Assembly: GCA_934292725.1 (NCBI GenBank)
Contig: CAKQXY010000064.1
Span: 1-16,301, forward strand
From: an uncultured Lachnospiraceae bacterium
Lineage (GTDB): Bacteria; Bacillota; Clostridia; Lachnospirales; Lachnospiraceae
Direction: 5' to 3'
Length of the DNA: 16,301 bases
The position numbers and the translations under genes are program-made. The notes under the pieces were generated by a model. The model worked only from the letters and a program-made list of their open reading frames with translations. It did not search any database and had not been told where the DNA came from. Positions 6,007-13,318 of this stretch are shown one piece after another; position 1 is the stretch's first letter; each line of letters opens with the position of its first letter.

Positions 6007-7968
6007 ATGCAGGAGCGCTGTAAAATAGGAGTTGTGATTGGCAATGCTAACTCACCGCACGCAATCAACATTATGAAGGGAATTGATCAGGCATCAAAGG
6101 AGTGCGATGTGCAGATAATGTATTTTATGAATGTGAGCAGTCCTTATACAGCGCAGCTGTATCCACCTGATAAATCCATAGGATGGGATTATCAAAAAAG
6201 TGCAATTTATGATTATGCGAGATATGTCAAAGCAGATGTCTTAATTATGACATATGGCATGATGAGCATTTTTATGAAGAGCGATTACGGAAAGCAGTAT
6301 CTGGAATATTTTCGCAATGTTCCATGTGTGCTCATAAATGAGCAGACCGACAGACCTAATTGGACTTCTATTATTGTCGATAATTATAATGGAATGTATG
6401 AATTAGTGGAGCATTTAGTGCGTGACCATGGGTATCATAATTTCGCTTTTTTGGCAGGACCGCCTGGAAATACAGATGCCTGCCAGCGAAAAAGAGCATT
6501 TTTAGATGTTATGAAAAAATATGATCTGCCAATGGATGAAAGCCGCATTGAAACAGGTGATTTTTCAGAGTGTGTACAGACACAGGTAAATGCACTGTTA
6601 GATCGAATCCCTAATCTTCAGGCAATAGTATGTGCTAATGATGTGATGGCACTGACTGCTTATCAGGAATGTGAAAAGCGCGGACTTCATATTGGAAATG
6701 ATATTGCTGTTACCGGCTTTGATGACTGGGAGCGTATTCGTCACGTGCCAGTGCCAATCACTACAATTCATCAGGATTCTGAGCGATCAGGATATATGGC
6801 TGTTTATAGTGCACTTGAGCTGGCGCGAAGCGGTAATGGGAAAAATATTGTGATACCAGCGAAGGTATGTGTTCGTGAATCATGTGGCTGTACATGCAAG
6901 CAATTTTCGGGTTTTGATCAGATTGAAAATATGGGGCAAAAATTTGTCTATGAAAAACAAAGAAACACAGTATATCGTCAAAAAACATGGATGGTTCCTA
7001 TGATCTCCAGAAACATGCTTATTGCATTGCAGGATCGTGAGAAATTTCTTAAAAATGCATTAACGCCAATGTCCTTTTTTGGCGTTAAAACGGCGCTGCT
7101 TTATGTTTTTAGAAATCCAGTTGAATATAATATAGAAAAGGGCTGGGAATTTCCAAATACGATTTATCTGGTTGCTCGTCAGGATGGAGAATGCGTAGAG
7201 GTATTTGATGAATATAAAAATGAGGTCTCTTTAGAAGAATGCGGATTTTATGATGAAGGAAGTGTACGCTATCAGCATCAGCCGAGTGTATTTTGCCTTC
7301 AGTCTGGCTCAACGCAGTATGGTGTATTAAGTGTTGAGATTACGCCAGAGGAAGTGGATATGGTCTATTTGATCAGTATTCAAATGGCAAATGCGCTGAT
7401 GGCGTATCACGCAGAAAAAAAGCGTTTGTCTGTTCAGCGCGAGCGCGAGCTTTTGCTTGAGGAGCTTCGAAGCAAAAATGAAATTTTAAATTTTGTGTCA
7501 GAGCGAGATGAGCTGACACAGATTAAAAATCGCCGTGGCTTTATGGAACAGGCAATGAAAATGAATCGTATTTATAAAAATAGAAAAGCAATTATTCTGT
7601 TTGCTGATATGGATGGATTAAAACAAATCAATGATAATTATGGTCATGCAGCAGGAGATATTGCAATTTGTGCTTGTGCAGATATTTTAAAGAAAGCTGC
7701 CGGAGTACATGGTATAGCAGGACGTCTTGGCGGTGATGAATTTGCACTCATGATGATTGGTGATGAAACGCGTTCAATTGAACTGATGGAGACTGTGCGA
7801 AAAGAGATTGCCATGTATAATGCACAGGGAAAAAATAAGTTCGCAATTGATATGTCGGTTGGATGCCAGATTGTATTATGTACAGAAGAGCTTTCCATTC
7901 CGATGGTGCTTGAAAAGGCAGACAAGATCATGTATGAAGAAAAGAAAAAGAAGGGAAAGGCAAGATAG
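6007..7968 (+). CDS. Soluble LacI-type sugar-binding domain fused to a GGDEF diguanylate cyclase
   Basis: Residues 6-290 of this 653-residue protein are a periplasmic-binding-protein-like domain of LacI type (KIGVVIGNANSPH at the start, AVTGFDDWERIR, RESCGCTC at the end). The usual HTH is absent, and there is no signal or membrane segment, so the whole protein is cytoplasmic. Residues about 300-470 form a GAF-like or unassigned middle region, followed by a short coiled coil (470-500). The C-terminal GGDEF domain begins at RDELTQIKNRRGF, continues with FADMDGLKQINDNYGHAAGD, and has an intact GGDEF at 575-579. The inhibitory I-site position (566-569) reads GVHG instead of RxxD. I infer a sugar-gated enzyme making cyclic di-GMP. 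It follows the esterase by 52 bases with ribosome site AAAGGAGGG. Confidence 0.88.
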   Translation: MQERCKIGVVIGNANSPHAINIMKGIDQASKECDVQIMYFMNVSSPYTAQLYPPDKSIGWDYQKSAIYDYARYVKADVLIMTYGMMSIFMKSDYGKQYLEYFRNVPCVLINEQTDRPNWTSIIVDNYNGMYELVEHLVRDHGYHNFAFLAGPPGNTDACQRKRAFLDVMKKYDLPMDESRIETGDFSECVQTQVNALLDRIPNLQAIVCANDVMALTAYQECEKRGLHIGNDIAVTGFDDWERIRHVPVPITTIHQDSERSGYMAVYSALELARSGNGKNIVIPAKVCVRESCGCTCKQFSGFDQIENMGQKFVYEKQRNTVYRQKTWMVPMISRNMLIALQDREKFLKNALTPMSFFGVKTALLYVFRNPVEYNIEKGWEFPNTIYLVARQDGECVEVFDEYKNEVSLEECGFYDEGSVRYQHQPSVFCLQSGSTQYGVLSVEITPEEVDMVYLISIQMANALMAYHAEKKRLSVQRERELLLEELRSKNEILNFVSERDELTQIKNRRGFMEQAMKMNRIYKNRKAIILFADMDGLKQINDNYGHAAGDIAICACADILKKAAGVHGIAGRLGGDEFALMMIGDETRSIELMETVRKEIAMYNAQGKNKFAIDMSVGCQIVLCTEELSIPMVLEKADKIMYEEKKKKGKAR

Positions 7969-7988
7969 AAAGCCGAAGGAAGGATAAT

Positions 7989-9434
7989 ATGAGAAAAGAA
8001 ATTGACAAATTTGTGGAACAACGCTTGGTTTCGGTTGTGCCGTCCAAACGGCAGATTGCGCATCAAAGAAGAGAATTTTATGGCTTTGTTCATTTTACAG
8101 TTAATACATTTACAGGAAAAGAATGGGGCGACGGGACAGAAGATGAGGCTATCTTTAATCCTGTAAAAATGGATGCTGATCAGTGGTGTGATGCATTATG
8201 CGCAGCAGGCATGAAAGGGCTGATTTTGACATGTAAGCATCACGATGGTTTTTGCTTATGGCCAAGCCGTTACACAACGCATACGGTAGCAGCAAGTTCA
8301 TATCGTGACGGAAAAGGCGATATTGTAAAGGAAGTATCAGAAGCCTGCAAAAGACATGGACTGGATTTTGGAATCTACTTGTCTCCGTGGGATCGAAATA
8401 ATTATTTATACGGACAGGGAAAGTCATATGATGATTATTTCGTAAATCAGTTAACGGAACTTCTAACACAATATGGACCAATCTTTGCTGTGTGGTTTGA
8501 CGGTGCATGTGGGGAAGGACCAAATGGGAAAAAGCAGTACTATGATTGGGAGAGATATTATGAAGTTATAAGAAGACTGCAGCCAAACGCCTGTATTCAT
8601 GTGTGCGGACCAGATGTGCGCTGGTGCGGAAATGAGGCTGGAAGTACGAGAGAATCTGAGTGGAGTGTTGTACCGCTTCGCACAAGAGATACGGAAAAGA
8701 TTCAGGAAAACAGCCAAAAGCAGGATGATACGCAGTTTAGAGAGCGCATTGTCCGTGCGTCAGATCAGGATTTGGGAAGCTATGAACTGATAAAAGATGA
8801 GAAGGAGCTTATCTGGTATCCGGCAGAGGTTAATACAAGTATTCGTCCAGGATGGTTTTATCATGAAGAAGAAGACGATCAAGTCAAATCATTGGAAACA
8901 TTGATTTCAATATATGAACATTCCGTTGGAGGAAATGCGACGTTTTTATTAAATATTCCGCCGACAAAAGAAGGTTTGTTTCATGAAAATGATGTAAAAC
9001 GACTGCATGAGATCGGTGAATATCAAAAGAAATGTTATGGCAAAAACTTGTTAGAGAAAGCATCACTTTTCTGCGAAGAACAAAAGAAAGGTTTTGAAAT
9101 CGAGAACGTAAGAAACGATGATTATGATTCATATTTTACGACATCAGATGGACAAAGAAACTGCAGGATTCACATAAAATTTGATAAAGAGTATGATATT
9201 CACCGTGTAGTATTGAAAGAAAATATAAAAAAGAGTCAGCGTATAGAAGCATTTAGAATTTTAACAGTGCATAACGGCAGTGAAAAATGCGTTTTCGAGG
9301 GAACAGTGGTTGGCTATAAAAAGATTGTCTTGTTAGATAAGATCAAAACAAAAGAGCTAGTAAAAGAGCTGGTAATTGAAATTATAGATTCAAGAGTAGC
9401 GCCAACGCTGTCCTATATTGGAGTTTTTGAGTAA
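7989..9434 (+). CDS. Alpha-L-fucosidase, glycoside hydrolase family 29 (subfamily B-like)
   Basis: This 481-residue enzyme removes alpha-linked L-fucose with retention of configuration. The N-terminal barrel contains FVHFTVNTFTGKEWGDG, the conserved LTCKHHDGFCLWPS, and AVWFDGACGEGP, which carries the expected nucleophile D171. E216 in GNEAGSTRESEW is the likely acid/base. These positions sit one residue from those I recall for the bifidobacterial 1,3-1,4-fucosidase BiAfcB (D172/E217), pointing to GH29-B. Residues about 360-481 form a C-terminal beta domain like the discoidin-type modules of such enzymes. There is no signal peptide, so it works on imported fucosides. It starts 20 bases after the GGDEF gene with site GAAGGA and is the last gene before the terminator. 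With CE12 next door, a fucosylated pectic substrate is plausible; a host glycan is the alternative. Confidence 0.92.
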   Translation: MRKEIDKFVEQRLVSVVPSKRQIAHQRREFYGFVHFTVNTFTGKEWGDGTEDEAIFNPVKMDADQWCDALCAAGMKGLILTCKHHDGFCLWPSRYTTHTVAASSYRDGKGDIVKEVSEACKRHGLDFGIYLSPWDRNNYLYGQGKSYDDYFVNQLTELLTQYGPIFAVWFDGACGEGPNGKKQYYDWERYYEVIRRLQPNACIHVCGPDVRWCGNEAGSTRESEWSVVPLRTRDTEKIQENSQKQDDTQFRERIVRASDQDLGSYELIKDEKELIWYPAEVNTSIRPGWFYHEEEDDQVKSLETLISIYEHSVGGNATFLLNIPPTKEGLFHENDVKRLHEIGEYQKKCYGKNLLEKASLFCEEQKKGFEIENVRNDDYDSYFTTSDGQRNCRIHIKFDKEYDIHRVVLKENIKKSQRIEAFRILTVHNGSEKCVFEGTVVGYKKIVLLDKIKTKELVKELVIEIIDSRVAPTLSYIGVFE

Positions 9435-9445
9435 AGGCAGCAGAT

Positions 9446-9490
9446 AGCCAGTGGAAGGGAAAATGTTTTCTCGTCCACTGGCTCTTTTTT
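9446..9490 (+). terminator. Terminator of the fucosidase operon
   Basis: AGCCAGTGGA (9446-9455) pairs perfectly with TCCACTGGCT (9474-9483) over an 18-base AT-rich loop and is followed by CTTTTTT. The right arm and T-run (9475 onward) are the first bases of the long direct repeat that recurs at 16141. Confidence 0.88.
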
Positions 9491-9635
9491 GACTTGAATT
9501 GCTAATTAGTTTTCCTTTTTCTCCATTGCAACCTTAAATTCGTCAAGCGTCATCTTTGCACACTGAGCGGCAGTTTCGATAGGCAGAAAATTTTGCATAA
9601 CAAGATCAATTAACTGGTTGATGCGTCCCTGCTCA
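9475..9635. repeat. Direct repeat, left copy (161 bases; matches 16141-16301)
   Basis: Aligned by eye without gaps at an offset of 6666, this stretch equals 16141-16301 except for one base (A9589 versus G16255). It spans the right arm of the fucosidase terminator and the 3' end of the Rpn-type gene. The match may continue beyond the window edge. Both copies have the same orientation and bound the accessory island. Confidence 0.97.
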
Positions 9636-10048
9636 ATACCCTGCTCAATACCCTGCTGAAGTCCCTGCTCAATACCTCGCTCAATACCCTGCTGAAGTCC
9701 CTGTTCAAGTCCCTGTTCAAGTCCTTGTGCGAGTCCTTCTTGTATTGCTTTATCTCGGTTTTTCTTTAACTCTTCTTCAATTTCTTCCTTCATAAGCTCT
9801 CTCAATGCCTCACACATATCCGAAGTCCTCCTTACTTTGTCATAGTTTTTTCTGTTTGCAGCGACACTAACTTGCAATACGGCATCTGCTTTTTCTTTGT
9901 CGCCTGGTTCGGTAAAAGCGCTTGCTAATTCTGTGAATCTTTGAATATCATCGGTCTGAGCACTTTTTGATAACACTTTAAGACTTTCATGATTCTTAGA
10001 ATTAAGTTCAGTTAATTTTAAGGTAAGTATAACACCAGAATATATGTT
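9506..10048 (-). pseudogene. Remnant of an Rpn-family (PD-(D/E)XK) recombination-promoting nuclease/transposase gene, 3' part only
   Basis: The open stretch starts with GTG at 9976 (156 residues). The reading frame stays open further upstream to a TAA at 10049-10051, giving about 180 codons of C-terminal sequence. The segment ...DKVRRTSDMCEALRELMKEE, the run of four-residue EQGL/EQGI repeats and the end LIDLVMQNFLPIETAAQCAKMTLDEFKVAMEKKEN are typical of the tails of clostridial Rpn/YhgA-like proteins. The N-terminal nuclease domain, normally some 200 residues, is absent, so it is probably inactive. The cut-off coincides with the promoter region of the divergent regulator gene, suggesting that insertion or rearrangement removed the 5' part. 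The same tail occurs at the right edge of the window. Confidence 0.75.
9629..9736. repeat. Nine tandem 12-bp units within the Rpn tail
   Basis: Units of the type CTGCTCAATACC or CTGCTGAAGTCC or CTGTTCAAGTCC run head to tail nine times. On the minus strand they encode the EQGL/EQGI/QQGI tetrapeptide repeats. Because each unit is 12 bp, gain or loss keeps the reading frame. Confidence 0.9.
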
Positions 10049-10065
10049 TTACAACACAAAATTCA

Positions 10066-10094
10066 TTGCGAACCTTTTCTTATTTTGTTATAAT
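10066..10094 (+). promoter_or_regulatory. Promoter of the double-HTH regulator gene
   Basis: TTGCGA (10066-10071, four of six consensus) and a perfect TATAAT (10089-10094) are 17 bases apart. Transcription from about 10101 would begin after the upstream ATG at 10044, which supports the later start codon at 10146. Confidence 0.75.
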
Positions 10095-10145
10095 TACAAC
10101 AAACGTAGTTTTGAGAATTATGAGGAAAGTGTGGAGGAGAAAAAG

Positions 10146-12083
10146 ATGGCGTTGAATGATGTGGAGGAAGATCTGCCATATACTATGGGGCGTCTCATAG
10201 CAGGTGCAAGAAGCAAGAAAAACATCTCACTGGAAGAACTTAGTCAGGGAGTCATGTCTGCTGCGGATTTAAAGCATATTGAGGACGATGATGAGTATGC
10301 AGATAAGACAACATGGGATTTTCTGTTGGGACGCCTTGGAATTTCGCCTCTTATCTATGAGTGCTATGTGGAGCAGGACGAGTATGATTTGTTTAAGGCG
10401 CGCAAAGAGATGCGTGAGATTAGCAATCAGATCATGAGTAACACGATTATGGGTAACGAGAATATAAGTAGCTCGATCATCAGAAGCGAAGATACAGCGC
10501 AGCTAAAACTACTGGCAGAACAATTAGAAGAACGTTGCCAAAGATATACTGCATTGCTGAATAACGCAGAGAATACAACGGTTGCGATTCATCGTATCTT
10601 TCTTGCGAACATGAAAGGCTATGTAATACTGGCAAAACAGCGAGGAGAATTGTGCAAAGCTGACGCATTAAAGCTTCATATGGAATCAGAATGGAAACGA
10701 ATTTATTCATCGGATGCAGTTTCTTGGATTCAAAAACCGCATAAGGTACTAATGGCAGTCTATGAGCAGGAAATGCTTTTTCTTCTAGCACAGGGATATG
10801 AAGAAAATGGAGAGATTGAGAAAGCAATACAGATTCTAACGTGGTTGTGGGAACAGCGAAAAAGAGGCGGTGACCCAGAGGAAAACACACGTGTATTATC
10901 TTTTGCTGCATGGAAGCTTGCTGCATTAGAGTGGAGCAGAAAAAGACAGGAAAAAGCCATGGAAATTTGTCAGGAAGCGATTGATCGCTCTATTCAAGCG
11001 GAGAGCTTTCGTGGATTGCTGCCGCTCTTAAAGCAGCGCTTGTTTTTTGAAAAACAGTTAAAATGGAATCAAGAAGAATGGGATGAGCAGGAAAAGACGA
11101 TAGGGATGATAGATGAACTCTTTGCAGAGTTTCATGAAAATCCATATGGTCTGTTTGTGCTGACCACTTTTGAGAATGCGCGCATAGCAGATGAGATTAT
11201 TAAGATACGAAGAAAAGAGCAGAATCTGACACAGACAAAATTAAGTGAAGGTATTTTGGAGCCAGAGAGCTATTCTCGTTTTGAACGTGGAAAGAGGAGG
11301 GTTCGTTGGGCTAAGAAGAAAAAGCTGTTGGAACGACTCGGCGAGCGTGGTAATAAGGTTACACTGCTATTAGAGAGTGATGATCCGGATGTGGTGGAGG
11401 AGTACCAGAGAGTAATGGATTGCTCATATAGGGAGAAGTATGATCTGATGAAAGAAAAAGTATATCGTTTGGGAGGTATGTTAGATAAAAAAAGTAAAAT
11501 TAACAGACAATTTTTGCTGTGTATAAAAGATAATTTGGATATTCGTTTCTTTCAGGTTTTTGATTCAAATAAAATAAAAAGCAAGCGACAGAAAACTATC
11601 GTTCTGACAGTTCCACAGTATAGTGAAGTATGTATTTCAAAACATTGCTGGTCGCGGACGGAAACAGCGCTTATAAAAGGAATTGCGAATGATTATAGAG
11701 AGCTAGGAGAGTCGAAAAGAGCAATTTTGATATTGAAAAGAGGAATTGAAAGTTTTGAAAAAGAACAAATTGGACGAGAAAATACCTGCCCTGGAAAAAT
11801 GCTTTTATGGGAGCACTTGGCAACATATTTAGGAGATGTAGAAGCGTATGAAGAGGCGATTTTGTATGCGAGAAAAAAAATTAAGGCGATTATAAAAAGT
11901 GGAAGTGCAAAAGGATTTAGTGATGAACTATATGAGCTGGCATGGAATGGAAAAGAAAAAGGACAAGTAAAGCCAAAGCTATATAAGAAAAGATATTTTC
12001 AGGCATTAAACTTGTCCATTTTATTTCAAGAGAGAGAATTTATTATATTTTTAAAGGAAAGAGAAAAGAAATACTGTAAATAA
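10146..12083 (+). CDS. XRE-type regulator with duplicated HTH plus TPR-like helical units
   Basis: The ATG at 10146 (645 residues) follows GGAGGAG at 6 bases; an in-frame ATG at 10044 lies before the likely transcription start. Residues 14-65 form an XRE-like HTH (LIAGARSKKNISLEELSQG). A mostly helical TPR-like region follows to about 335. A second, more degenerate HTH-like unit lies at about 343-400 (IIKIRRKEQNLTQTKLSEG...SRFERGKR), followed by another helical region to the end. The two units align over some 75 residues, including LLGRLG/LLERLG, so the gene looks internally duplicated. The layout recalls peptide-sensing RRNPP regulators (Rgg, PlcR, PrgX). I infer control of the downstream peptide/ABC cassette through the palindromes before it, with a peptide as possible ligand. 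The family is not one I can name. Confidence 0.8.
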   Translation: MALNDVEEDLPYTMGRLIAGARSKKNISLEELSQGVMSAADLKHIEDDDEYADKTTWDFLLGRLGISPLIYECYVEQDEYDLFKARKEMREISNQIMSNTIMGNENISSSIIRSEDTAQLKLLAEQLEERCQRYTALLNNAENTTVAIHRIFLANMKGYVILAKQRGELCKADALKLHMESEWKRIYSSDAVSWIQKPHKVLMAVYEQEMLFLLAQGYEENGEIEKAIQILTWLWEQRKRGGDPEENTRVLSFAAWKLAALEWSRKRQEKAMEICQEAIDRSIQAESFRGLLPLLKQRLFFEKQLKWNQEEWDEQEKTIGMIDELFAEFHENPYGLFVLTTFENARIADEIIKIRRKEQNLTQTKLSEGILEPESYSRFERGKRRVRWAKKKKLLERLGERGNKVTLLLESDDPDVVEEYQRVMDCSYREKYDLMKEKVYRLGGMLDKKSKINRQFLLCIKDNLDIRFFQVFDSNKIKSKRQKTIVLTVPQYSEVCISKHCWSRTETALIKGIANDYRELGESKRAILILKRGIESFEKEQIGRENTCPGKMLLWEHLATYLGDVEAYEEAILYARKKIKAIIKSGSAKGFSDELYELAWNGKEKGQVKPKLYKKRYFQALNLSILFQEREFIIFLKEREKKYCK

Positions 12084-12134
12084 GAGTATAAAATTATTAG
12101 CCACTAACAAATAATGATAGCATGTTTTTTAAAG

Positions 12135-12197
12135 AAAGTACATGACCAAAATCAAAGAAAAATAGGAAAAAAATATGGTGTTTTGGTCATGTACTTT
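12135..12197 (+). promoter_or_regulatory. Perfect 17-bp inverted repeat before the ABC cassette (operator or RNA hairpin)
   Basis: AAAGTACATGACCAAAA (12135-12151) is exactly complementary to TTTTGGTCATGTACTTT (12181-12197), with a 29-base A-rich loop. No T-run follows, so it is not a standard terminator. The right arm ends 15 bases before a TATAAA box. It could be a paired operator for the regulator encoded just upstream, or a structured 3' end of that gene's mRNA. Confidence 0.75.
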
Positions 12198-12235
12198 AAG
12201 TGTGATATGTGCTATAAAATAATCAAGTAACTTGA
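12190..12235 (+). promoter_or_regulatory. Probable promoter and 13-bp palindrome of the ABC cassette
   Basis: TATAAA (12213-12218) would serve as a -10 box. The hexamer 17 bases upstream (TGTACT, 12190-12195) is a poor -35 and lies in the right arm of the inverted repeat, as expected for an activator-dependent or repressed promoter. The predicted start, near 12225, falls inside the perfect palindrome TCAAGT-A-ACTTGA (12223-12235), a second operator candidate. Confidence 0.45.
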
Positions 12236-12267
12236 AACTCGTGATTATAGAAGGGAAGGTGAGTCCA

Positions 12268-12350
12268 ATGGAGCAGGTATTAGTTTGTACTTGATGGGAA
12301 ATGGTCCGGCACTGGATTACCGTGCAAGTGGATATTGGGATAGCTATTAA
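12268..12350 (+). CDS. Candidate tiny peptide gene: 8-codon leader overlapping an 18-codon peptide
   Basis: AAGGTGA (12256-12262) lies five bases before ATG 12268, which opens MEQVLVCT and stops at TGA 12292-12294. That stop overlaps a second start (TGATG, ATG 12294) in another frame, encoding MGNGPALDYRASGYWDSY and ending at TAA 12348. The second start has no ribosome site of its own, so it would need translational coupling. A -1 shift at ACT-TGA would instead join both parts into one 27-residue peptide. The Gly/Tyr/Trp-rich end and the place between a regulator and a LanFEG-like transporter suit a signal or bacteriocin precursor. Length alone makes this weak; it could be a decayed gene or chance. 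Confidence 0.4.
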
Positions 12351-12363
12351 GGAGCAGTAATGT

Positions 12364-13314
12364 ATGAATCTACCTTTTCAACTAAAAAAAATGGTGCGAA
12401 GCCTGCAATATCGGGTCGCATTCTTAATTTCATCTCTGTGCGTGTGTGTCGCACTTCTTTTGGAAACGTGGAAAAATAGAGGAGTTGACCGCTTCGCAGC
12501 CCTATCGGCAAGCGAAGCGGTTTGTGGAAATGGCCTTAGTTATGGCTGGAAAATATTTTCTGCCATATGGCCATTTCTAGTCGTGCTTGCATGTTCTACC
12601 TCGTATGTTTCGGATAAAAAGAACCGTTGTGTATCGGTTATTTTGGTGCGGTCGAATTGGAAGAAATATCTTCGTGGAAAACTGGCGGTGGCAGCAATTG
12701 GCAGTATGAGCGTGGTACTCATTCCACTTCTTTTGAATATGCTTCTGTGTTATTTTATTTTTCCCAATAATTTGAATCTTACATGGGGCGCATACGAGGA
12801 TAACATGTACGAGGTCAGTCTTCTGGGCGAAAATCTCCTGTACTCCTCTGTGAATCCACAATATCTGTTTTTAAAAGTCTATTTAAAATCGCCCGTTTTG
12901 TATCAGCTGCTGTATTTCGTGATTTTTGGATTGTTTTCTGGTATCTGCGGCGCATTTGTGATGGCAATTTCCTTTATATTTTCTGGTAATGTTATGGTGC
13001 TGTTTCTTCCAATTTACATTATCTGTGTGGGAACGATGCAGCTAAATTCACTTTTCTTTGCGAAAATTATAAATACAGTCAATGCGAATATTCCGTCAGT
13101 GGATGCTGTGGGACAGGCAATGGAAAATGCAGAAAAAATTAAAGAACAGACAGGCAGCTATATGGATTTGTACCTGATGGACTATTTTGCACCGATGACA
13201 TCAAGCAGTTGTAGCATGCTTTATTTACTGGCATGGGCATTGGTTCTGATTGTGATAACGGTTATTTTATATTTTTGTGCATCTCACAGAGAATTAAATG
13301 CACAGCAGGGGTGA
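12364..13314 (+). CDS. ABC-2 type transporter permease (LanE/LanG-like), first subunit
   Basis: This 316-residue integral membrane protein shows about six hydrophobic segments: near residues 17-34, 61-82, 110-133, 180-208 (which may hold two), 215-235 and 283-305. The large loop between segments 3 and 4 contains an aromatic and Asn-rich stretch. The lack of a signal, the ABC-2 topology and the partner genes identify it as one half of an exporter pore. I saw no motif giving a substrate. The ATG at 12364 follows GGAGCAG by about six bases. Its stop TGA (13312-13314) precedes the next start by only four bases, so the subunits are probably translated together. It resembles lantibiotic immunity permeases in size and context, but the sequence is too divergent for me to be certain. 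Confidence 0.8.
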   Translation: MNLPFQLKKMVRSLQYRVAFLISSLCVCVALLLETWKNRGVDRFAALSASEAVCGNGLSYGWKIFSAIWPFLVVLACSTSYVSDKKNRCVSVILVRSNWKKYLRGKLAVAAIGSMSVVLIPLLLNMLLCYFIFPNNLNLTWGAYEDNMYEVSLLGENLLYSSVNPQYLFLKVYLKSPVLYQLLYFVIFGLFSGICGAFVMAISFIFSGNVMVLFLPIYIICVGTMQLNSLFFAKIINTVNANIPSVDAVGQAMENAEKIKEQTGSYMDLYLMDYFAPMTSSSCSMLYLLAWALVLIVITVILYFCASHRELNAQQG

Positions 13315-13318
13315 TGAG

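Noticed and set aside
7644..8093. Long minus-strand open frame opposite the GGDEF domain
   Set aside because: It is a codon-bias shadow of the GGDEF and fucosidase genes, with a low-complexity Phe/Ser product and no ribosome site.
9629..9736. CRISPR-like array
   Set aside because: The 12-bp units are directly adjacent with no spacers and encode a regular peptide repeat of an Rpn tail.
10044..10145. Longer start for the regulator at ATG 10044
   Set aside because: It precedes the TTGCGA/TATAAT promoter, and the added residues look like translated AT-rich noncoding DNA; ATG 10146 has a strong GGAGGAG site.
12135..12197. Intrinsic terminator of the regulator gene
   Set aside because: The stem is AT-rich, the loop is 29 bases long, and no T-run follows the right arm.
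12301..12360. A 19-codon frame MVRHWITVQVDIGIAIKEQ overlapping the candidate peptide
   Set aside because: It has no ribosome site, lies in the frame after the leader stop, and has no feature favouring it over the coupled frame from ATG 12294.
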